From Methanobacteriota archaeon (GTDB lineage Archaea > Thermoplasmatota > Poseidoniia > Poseidoniales > Thalassarchaeaceae): a stretch of 34,862 bases of DNA. The first letter of the stretch is position 1, and each line of letters opens with the position of its first letter. The notes under the pieces are model-generated. The model ran no database searches, was not told where the DNA came from, and saw nothing but the letters and a program-made list of their open reading frames with translations. The position numbers were made by a program, and so were the translations under genes. The stretch spans positions 1 to 34,862 of the forward strand of contig NZWD01000013.1 of NCBI GenBank assembly GCA_002698225.1, given 5' to 3'. This document shows positions 16,260-22,926 of the stretch, piece by piece.

Positions 16260-16280
16260 CCTAGACTATATTCATCTAGG
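16260..16280. promoter_or_regulatory. Operator-like inverted repeat around a TATA-like box, transporter divergent promoter
   Basis: CCTAGA (16260-16265) and TCTAGG (16275-16280) flank the 9-base AT-rich centre CTATATTCA. The centre is about 35 bases before the permease ATG at 16305, a good place for a TATA box with a very short leader. A regulator bound to the arms would cover the box. The gap between the divergent genes is only 86 bp, so one site could affect both. Confidence 0.45.
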
Positions 16281-16304
16281 AGTCTCGGGACAACGAGGAT
16301 TGCC

Positions 16305-18485
16305 ATGTTTGAACGGGTCACTCGGTCCCCACGACCTAGGGCACCTCTAGTGAGTCGTGCAATTATCATTGCAATGCTGATGGTTTTCGTCGCTCTCGTT
16401 TCGCCGAGTCAAGCTAGGGACTTTGAGAGCAGTTGGGTTGTAGTCGAAAGCGGAACCTCGGAGGACCTACTCACCGCTGTTGATTTCGAAAATCAGGTCT
16501 GGGCATTCGGCACCGGGGGCGTGATGCTCAACAGCAGTGACAATGGAATTACCTGGGAAAGTGTGGAATCGCCGACAAACTACGATATTCACCATTCTGA
16601 CTCAGGATTTGGTTCACTAGTAGTCGCCGATGATTCAGGACTGTTTCTCCTCAAGCAAAATCTAGAATCGGAATGGTTGGATATTTCCTTGCCCGAAGTA
16701 TCTCAAGTAAATGGAATCTCTCTGTTAGGAGATCAGAGCGTTGTAGCTGTGGGGGACGGAGGAGCTATTTTCAGATACTCAGAAGGAGTATGGGAGAGCT
16801 TTTCACTAGCTATAGAAGTCGACTTGATGGCGGTTTCATTCTATGACGATAAGTCTGGAGTGATTGTAGGATCCAGTGGCACAATTCTGTTATCTGATGA
16901 TGGAGGTTTGACTTGGGATTATCGAGAAGCTCCTGAGGGAGCAGGAGATACGGAAATCATCGCGGTCGAGTACTACAGCATAAGCAGGATTTACGCGATT
17001 ACCGGTGACGGTCGGATCCTAATGTCTGCGAACAATGTTGCCCAAGGCATCGAGGTCGGTTACATATGGGTCTTAATTGACTTCGAAAGGCATTATCCTC
17101 CTGGTAGCGATGAACCCTTGCTAGATCCTTCCGACCTAGATGTTGAGTTGACTTCAGTTCAGGTGGTCACCACTACCAAATTGATGATGACTGGGGCTGG
17201 AGGATACCTGTCAATTAGTACCAATGGAGGATCTATCGTCTCACAGCAGATCAATCCCTTAGGCAGCGACACCGACTTCAACCATATCCACATGCTGACT
17301 GGATTCGTAGGCATAGCCGTCGGGGACGATGGGGCTATACTCTGGACTGATAATGCCGGAGTCGATGATCAAGTCGGCTTCTCAGTACCCGACTACGAGA
17401 ACTTCGGGGTATTCGTCGATGAGACGAAAGAGATGTTCCTAGGTGGGTTCATCGCGACGGTCAAGATTGTTGCTTTCGGAATCATTCTCGGATTCTTCCT
17501 TGGAGTGACTCTAGCGATGTGTAAGACCTCCCCGACGTCCCTGAAATATCTGGTGGAACGTTTCCAACCAATGCAAGTCAAGGCTGCGGGAGTTCCAATA
17601 CTATTTGCTGGCCTCTATATGTTCAACACGGCCATGCCCGGAACTAGAGGCCTTGGTCTGCAAGGCATTGAGTACATTTTCCTCCCTGTGGGCGCTCCCG
17701 AGTCGTTCGCGAGAATCCTTCTGGGAATCGCACTGACTTTCGTGGGATTGTTGTTCTTGAGCAATAACGGCAAGTTCTCGAAAATCAAGATTAGGTCATT
17801 TACATTGAACCCCTGGAGAGTAAGGCCACTGAACACTATAGCGACCGTGTATACTGACTTCTTTCGGAACACTCCTCTGATAGTACAATTCTTGTTCCTC
17901 CATTTTGGGCTTGAGTTAGGCTCTATGATCAAGACTCCGGGTTTGGAGTATTTCAGTTTCGAGAGATTGGAGCAAGAACACAACTTCATCACGGACATCT
18001 TCGCCACATACGACCACTCCGAGGACAATTATGGAACTCTAATCGGGGGATTGTTCTACGACACAGCATTCATCAGCGCATTCTGCGCACTGGGATTCAA
18101 TTCCGGAGCCTACCAGTGTGAGACTATCAGGGGAGCCATTCAGGCCATACCCTCAGCTCAGATGGAAGCTGGAAGGAGTATAGGTCTGACATACCTCCAA
18201 ACCATGCGGCGAATTATTATGCCCCAAGCAATCAGAATCTGCATACCTCCAATGGGCAACGAGATGGTCAATTTGGTCCTCAACTCGTCGCTTGCGATGA
18301 TCATCGGCTACTCCGAGATCACTAGGCAAGGCAAGTTGATTGTTGCCACCACATTCCAGTACGCATATGCTTGGGGAATGGTCCTGATATCGTACTTCGT
18401 GGTTACATGGACGCTTGCGGTCTTCCTGAGGTGGATGGAGGAGAAGACTAGAATACCGGGATTGGGAATATCAGGAGGTGATTGA
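16305..18485 (+). CDS. Amino-acid ABC permease (HisM family) fused to a Ycf48-like seven-bladed beta-propeller
   Basis: A 726-residue membrane protein. Residues 18-36 are a signal/anchor helix. Residues about 40-355 contain seven repeats of the Ycf48/BNR-like type, e.g. AFGTGGVMLNSSDNGITW (68-84), VVAVGDGGAIFRYSEGVW, GVIVGSSGTILLSDDGGLTW, MMTGAGGYLSISTNGG and GIAVGDDGAILWTDN, predicted to be a propeller outside the membrane. Residues about 376-715 are a polar amino-acid permease: a first TM (GGFIATVKIVAFGIILGFFL), two extra TMs (about 428-488), the YTDFFRNTPLIVQ motif (516-528), and the EAA loop contacting the ATPase (AIQAIPSAQMEAGRSIGLTY, then MPQAIRICIPP). Start chosen at the ATG at 16305; the frame opens at a TTG 69 bases earlier that would precede the signal helix with an odd Arg-rich stretch. 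The ATPase gene follows with no gap. This fusion is unusual. Confidence 0.88.
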   Translation: MFERVTRSPRPRAPLVSRAIIIAMLMVFVALVSPSQARDFESSWVVVESGTSEDLLTAVDFENQVWAFGTGGVMLNSSDNGITWESVESPTNYDIHHSDSGFGSLVVADDSGLFLLKQNLESEWLDISLPEVSQVNGISLLGDQSVVAVGDGGAIFRYSEGVWESFSLAIEVDLMAVSFYDDKSGVIVGSSGTILLSDDGGLTWDYREAPEGAGDTEIIAVEYYSISRIYAITGDGRILMSANNVAQGIEVGYIWVLIDFERHYPPGSDEPLLDPSDLDVELTSVQVVTTTKLMMTGAGGYLSISTNGGSIVSQQINPLGSDTDFNHIHMLTGFVGIAVGDDGAILWTDNAGVDDQVGFSVPDYENFGVFVDETKEMFLGGFIATVKIVAFGIILGFFLGVTLAMCKTSPTSLKYLVERFQPMQVKAAGVPILFAGLYMFNTAMPGTRGLGLQGIEYIFLPVGAPESFARILLGIALTFVGLLFLSNNGKFSKIKIRSFTLNPWRVRPLNTIATVYTDFFRNTPLIVQFLFLHFGLELGSMIKTPGLEYFSFERLEQEHNFITDIFATYDHSEDNYGTLIGGLFYDTAFISAFCALGFNSGAYQCETIRGAIQAIPSAQMEAGRSIGLTYLQTMRRIIMPQAIRICIPPMGNEMVNLVLNSSLAMIIGYSEITRQGKLIVATTFQYAYAWGMVLISYFVVTWTLAVFLRWMEEKTRIPGLGISGGD

Positions 18486-19277
18486 TTGCCAGAAAATGTG
18501 TTGGAAGTAGAGGATTTACACATGATCTACCCTGGAGGGGTGCATGCCGTTAGAGGGATATCATTCAATGTCAATGAAGGTGAATCGGTAGCTATAATCG
18601 GTTCTTCTGGCAGTGGGAAATCAACCGTTCTTCGCTGTATTAATCGATTGATTGAGCCAACTGAGGGAATAGTCTCACTGAAGGGAGAACAGATCAACAC
18701 CCCTCACACCGATGTTAACAATCTGAGGTCTAGAATAGGGATGGTTTTCCAGTCATTCGAGTTGTTTGCCCACCTGAAAGTATTGGACAATGTAACACTG
18801 GGGCTGAGGCATGTCAGAAAGATGAGTAAGGGGGAAGCCAAGGAGCGTGCGCTATCTGTACTGGAGCGTGTGGATATGCTCGACAGGATCGACGCCTATC
18901 CAGGAAACCTATCAGGTGGCCAGAAGCAGAGAGTTGCAATTGCACGGGCTCTGGCGATGCAACCTGAGGTATTACTGTTCGATGAGCCAACCAGTGCCTT
19001 AGATCCAGAATTGATTGGTTCGGTACTTGAGACCATTAAAGGGTTAGCAGAAGAGGGGATGACGATGCTAATCGTAACGCATGAGATTAGCTTTGCTAGG
19101 GATGTTGCTGACAGAGTCATCTACATGGACGAAGGAGTAGTAGCAGAGGAGGGTCCCTCTTCGATTATCAACAATCCAAAGAGCGAGCGGCTCAAGAAAT
19201 TCCTCTCATCACTGCACGAGGACGAAGTCCCCGAACAAGTGCATGAAGAAGGGAGCGAAGCTACTGGTGAGAGGTGA
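18486..19277 (+). CDS. Polar amino-acid ABC transporter ATP-binding protein (GlnQ/HisP type)
   Basis: A 263-residue ABC ATPase that powers the adjacent permease. It has a complete set of motifs: Walker A GSSGSGKST, Q-loop VFQSFELFAHLKVLDNV (the F-x-L-F-x-H-x-x-x-L-x-N-V form typical of amino-acid importers), signature LSGGQKQR, Walker B VLLFDEPTSALDP, and switch histidine in IVTHEISFA. A short Glu-rich tail follows. The start is a TTG placed directly after the permease TGA; the next codons read PENVLEVEDLHMIYPGG, as expected for the family, so no better start is seen. The tight junction implies one operon and coupled translation. The ATPase itself looks ordinary. Confidence 0.95.
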   Translation: MPENVLEVEDLHMIYPGGVHAVRGISFNVNEGESVAIIGSSGSGKSTVLRCINRLIEPTEGIVSLKGEQINTPHTDVNNLRSRIGMVFQSFELFAHLKVLDNVTLGLRHVRKMSKGEAKERALSVLERVDMLDRIDAYPGNLSGGQKQRVAIARALAMQPEVLLFDEPTSALDPELIGSVLETIKGLAEEGMTMLIVTHEISFARDVADRVIYMDEGVVAEEGPSSIINNPKSERLKKFLSSLHEDEVPEQVHEEGSEATGER

Positions 19278-19309
19278 GTTGGGGCAGTAAAGAGAGTTTG
19301 CCTGACTCC

Positions 19310-20692
<1,383 letters not shown>

Positions 20693-20731
20693 CTATTTGA
20701 GGGACCGGGCGCTTGCGCGACCGAGGGGGGG

Positions 20732-20739
20732 CTTTTGAA
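20732..20739 (-). promoter_or_regulatory. TATA-like box for gdhA
   Basis: On the minus strand TTCAAAAG lies about 70 bases upstream of the gdhA ATG in the 126-bp gap after the HD gene. Between it and the start codon, GCGC-TT-GCGC (20710-20719) could form a small hairpin in the leader. Assigned by composition and position only. Confidence 0.3.
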
Positions 20740-20791
20740 TGGTATCATCACAAGATGTTCAGAAAGAGGGCATTTGGTGGGCCTGATAATC

Positions 20792-22108
20792 TCATGAGAA
20801 GAGATGGCTATCGGCCAACTGCGCCACTTTGTTGCGATGTTCGGGGAGAGTGATTACATACACGGCTGCTTGGCTGACTTGACGGTTCCTCAGTGCATCA
20901 GCGATGGGGGTGTGTTCACGCAGCCATCGGGTCCTTCCATCATCACCCATTACCCTAACATCGACTTGAGACATCCGGGGCTCGGCGAGAAGGAGTTTGA
21001 TATTTGGAACATCCACAGCTACATAGCCAGGAGGTAGTCCAGCTCGATGAGCTAGATCGTCCTCGAACTGACGGCGATTCTCAGGGCTCTCTACAATGCT
21101 CAGTAGGTTAGATGCCTGTTCCTCGCTGAGATCTTCTCTGCGCCTGCTTGTACAAACCTTGAGCAGTTGCCTGTACTTGAGGCGCCGAATCATGTCCTGT
21201 GCGTAATCACCTGCTGCGGCTAGAGCCTCCCATATCTCAGCATCCACTCGGCGCTGAAGATCAATCGAATCAGGCAGACTGTCAGAACTCCTCTCGACCG
21301 CTCTAGACAACATGACCTCGGTGACTCTAGTAACTCGGTGGAAGTAAACTGCACTGTACATCAGAGCACGTGCCATCATCATGCCTTCAAGAGCAGGTAG
21401 TCCGCCTTCCTCGACCGCGATATCTCCCCCGTGCCTCTCAAGGCACATAATCAGTCTACGATGGTCTACGATTCCGTGCTTGACTCCAGTGAAGTGAGAG
21501 TCTCTGAGTAAATAGTCGAGTTGGTCGCAATCGACAGGGCCGTGTACCAGATGCGCTAGAGTGAGGTCTTGATCCACGAAGTCCTCCTTTCCAGTGGTCC
21601 ATGCGCTCAATGAGCGCTCGGTTCCTCCTGCTCCCGGACCTCTAATCAGTCCGGCGACTTCCTTGGGATCGAGTCCGTGCGAGTCAAGAATCTCGGGAAT
21701 AGTTTTGCGATTCGGAATAGAAGCCTCTTCGCCCTCACGCATTACATCGTAGTCGCCGACGATGATTCCCTCTGTAATAGACATGTGATCCATCCCTCCA
21801 CGCTCGTGCAGGATGTGCTCGAGAGTATGCGAGTACGGGCCGTGACCAACATCGTGGAGCATTGCAGCAGCCTGTACGGTGTTGGTCTCATGCTCATCAA
21901 GACCCAATGACTCGGCCATCATTCCAGCAATGTGTGATACTCCCAGTGAGTGTTCGAAGCGGGTGTGATGAGCACCGGGAAATACGAGGTGGGCGAGCCC
22001 GAGTTGCTTGATGTGGCTTAGTTTATTCATCTCGGGAGTACTCAGTAAATCTGCCCTGACTCCTTCGATTCTGAATTGCCCGTGAATGGCGTCGTTGATT
22101 ACCTTCAT
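20792..22108 (-). CDS. HD-domain phosphohydrolase (dGTPase/SAMHD1-like, COG1078 type)
   Basis: A 438-residue metal-dependent phosphohydrolase, probably acting on deoxynucleotides; relatives include SAMHD1 and bacterial dNTP triphosphohydrolases. The HD motif residues are in place: His53 in HTRFEHSLGVSHIAGMMA, His85-Asp86 in AAMLHDVGHGPYSHTLEH, and the later Asp in VDCDQLDYLLRDSHFTGV. The LxxDxxHG start (MKVINDAIHGQFRIEG) is also typical. The ATG at 22108 was chosen over a GTG at 22138 because it gives that start. About 130 C-terminal residues form an additional helical and beta region. It is divergent from the RHH regulator gene, whose operator-like repeats lie in the shared 175-bp gap, so both may be controlled together. 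Substrate is inferred. Confidence 0.9.
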   Translation of the reverse strand: MKVINDAIHGQFRIEGVRADLLSTPEMNKLSHIKQLGLAHLVFPGAHHTRFEHSLGVSHIAGMMAESLGLDEHETNTVQAAAMLHDVGHGPYSHTLEHILHERGGMDHMSITEGIIVGDYDVMREGEEASIPNRKTIPEILDSHGLDPKEVAGLIRGPGAGGTERSLSAWTTGKEDFVDQDLTLAHLVHGPVDCDQLDYLLRDSHFTGVKHGIVDHRRLIMCLERHGGDIAVEEGGLPALEGMMMARALMYSAVYFHRVTRVTEVMLSRAVERSSDSLPDSIDLQRRVDAEIWEALAAAGDYAQDMIRRLKYRQLLKVCTSRRREDLSEEQASNLLSIVESPENRRQFEDDLAHRAGLPPGYVAVDVPNIKLLLAEPRMSQVDVRVMGDDGRTRWLREHTPIADALRNRQVSQAAVYVITLPEHRNKVAQLADSHLFS

Positions 22109-22182
22109 CGCAGACCCTGCGGGGTTGCGAACGGACACTCTGCCTTGAATCGCACTATCGCGAATGTCTGCGTAATGGAAAG

Positions 22183-22242
22183 ATTGTATTCTATTGTCAC
22201 GAATAGTTGCAATTCAATTGTCTTTCATTTGCAATACAATTA
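22183..22242. promoter_or_regulatory. Operator-like array of three ATTGWATTSYA elements
   Basis: Three related elements lie in the divergent gap: ATTGTATTCTA (plus strand, 22183-22193), and on the minus strand ATTGAATTGCA (within 22208-22218) and ATTGTATTGCA (within 22230-22240). The last two are direct repeats exactly 22 bp apart, two helical turns, so they would sit on one face of the DNA. The middle one is also part of the palindrome CAATT-C-AATTG (22210-22220). The array ends at a TATA-like TTAATAGG (22240-22247). Autoregulation by the RHH protein is inferred from position. Confidence 0.55.
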
Positions 22243-22269
22243 ATAGGCCCTACCCGGTCTGCTAGACTC

Positions 22270-22275
22270 AGGAGG
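22270..22275 (+). promoter_or_regulatory. Shine-Dalgarno that decides the RHH gene start
   Basis: AGGAGG lies 8 bases before the GTG at 22284 and is too far from the alternative in-frame ATG at 22302. It therefore favours the GTG. The ATG at 22277 is out of frame. Confidence 0.7.
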
Positions 22276-22283
22276 AATGCGAG

Positions 22284-22652
22284 GTGGCCGGTGTCAGTCC
22301 GATGGTATCGCTGAGAATACCCGAAGACCATTTGCTCGATATTGACCAGAGAGTGGGGCTCGATGGTATGAGAAACAGGTCTGATGTGATTCGAGAGGCT
22401 GTTCGCAGATACCTAGCATCTCCTCTGCCTTCGATGGGAGAGCGAGTGCAAGTAGATCTTGGGCCTGATTTGACAGTTAGAATGAGAGATTTCTGCAAGT
22501 TGCACGGAGAGACTCCGTCCTCCGTTCTGCGTCAGGCTGCTCGTACGCATATTGCAAAGGCAACACTGGAAGGGGCCACAGTAGACAGGGTCCTAGAGAT
22601 GCGCATGGATGAGCTGCGTACTCGATTCGATGAAGATTCGAACGCTCTATGA
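22284..22652 (+). CDS. Ribbon-helix-helix transcription regulator with two RHH-like units
   Basis: A 122-residue DNA-binding protein of the CopG/Arc-like class. Residues 8-46 form a clear RHH unit: strand VSLRIPEDHL, helix 1 LLDIDQRVGL, turn MRNRSDVIREAVRRYLAS (the R-S-D-x-I-R-E-A helix 2). Residues about 55-92 repeat the plan: strand RVQVDLGPDL, helix LTVRMRDFCKLHG, then ETPSSVLRQAARTHIAKA. Most RHH proteins have one unit and dimerise; two in one chain could make an intramolecular pseudo-dimer. A helical tail follows to residue 122. The GTG start is supported by the ideal Shine-Dalgarno. Upstream lies the ATTGWATTSYA array; downstream a small frame begins 9 bases after the stop. A chromosomal regulator is more likely than an antitoxin, as no toxin gene is recognised. 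Confidence 0.82.
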   Translation: MAGVSPMVSLRIPEDHLLDIDQRVGLDGMRNRSDVIREAVRRYLASPLPSMGERVQVDLGPDLTVRMRDFCKLHGETPSSVLRQAARTHIAKATLEGATVDRVLEMRMDELRTRFDEDSNAL

Positions 22653-22661
22653 GGTGAGAGA

Positions 22662-22838
22662 TTGAGCGAGGATGGGATGCACGGAAATGCGGGGGGGCGT
22701 CGTGGACGCCCCCTCGCCCAACCCCTGCACGGCCTGAGGGGACTGGTCCATAGGGCTAAGCTCTCCAATGCGGCCGGATACGATGCTCATGAAGCCCCTA
22801 GAGTGCCAAATCGTCCCAAAAGGGACAATCTGCTTTGA
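22662..22838 (+). CDS. Probable small basic protein (58 aa)
   Basis: A short frame in the same register as the RHH gene, beginning at a TTG nine bases after its stop, with GAGGTGA just upstream as a possible Shine-Dalgarno; an ATG at 22677 is an alternative. The peptide is Arg/Gly/Pro-rich near its start (GNAGGRRGRPLAQPLHGLRG) and ends with EAPRVPNRPKRDNLL. It contains no cysteine pair, membrane helix or known family motif. It fills most of what would otherwise be a 274-base gap. The region also forms stable hairpins, so a structured RNA or terminator is a serious alternative. Position suggests co-transcription with the RHH gene. Confidence 0.45.
   Translation: MSEDGMHGNAGGRRGRPLAQPLHGLRGLVHRAKLSNAAGYDAHEAPRVPNRPKRDNLL
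22693..22713. repeat. Strong 9-bp hairpin within the small frame
   Basis: GGGGGCGTC (22693-22701) and GACGCCCCC (22705-22713) are perfectly complementary around a GTG loop. It lies about 40 bases after the RHH stop codon and could cap the RHH message. No T-run follows. A further stem, GTCCC-AAAA-GGGAC, lies at 22813-22826. Confidence 0.5.
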
Positions 22839-22855
22839 GAATCAACACACACCGT

Positions 22856-22873
22856 CCCGCACATTCGTGCGGG
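22856..22873. repeat. 7-bp hairpin upstream of the receiver/dikinase-like gene
   Basis: CCCGCAC (22856-22862) pairs perfectly with GTGCGGG (22867-22873) around ATTC. It lies after the small frame and 54 bases before the next start codon. It may end the upstream message or belong to the leader of the next gene. Confidence 0.45.
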
Positions 22874-22885
22874 GCACCCTAATGA

Positions 22886-22917
22886 TTCAGTCTGAACCTT
22901 GATGCGTTGAACGTTCA
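22886..22917. promoter_or_regulatory. Pair of palindromes before the receiver/dikinase-like gene
   Basis: TTCAG-T-CTGAA (22886-22896) and TGAACGTTCA (22908-22917) are both perfect palindromes sharing TGAA/TTCA, with centres about 21 bp apart. They lie 10-40 bases before the start codon at 22927. Same-face placement near the start suggests binding sites for a dimeric regulator; this is inference. Confidence 0.35.
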
Positions 22918-22926
22918 TCCGGCAGC

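Noticed and set aside
16236-16304. Longer permease start at the TTG at 16236
   Set aside because: It would add 23 residues ahead of the signal helix and run through the operator-like repeat and TATA-like box; the ATG at 16305 is a better start.
22284-22838. A toxin-antitoxin pair formed by the RHH gene and the following small frame
   Set aside because: The small frame has no resemblance to RelE, MazF, HicA or other usual RHH-linked toxins; the RHH protein is longer than typical antitoxins and has two DNA-binding-like units.
22693-22873. tRNA, SRP RNA or 5S rRNA in the hairpin-rich gap
   Set aside because: No T-loop GTTCRANYC, no cloverleaf, no SRP helix 8 motif and no 5S-like conserved block could be found on either strand.
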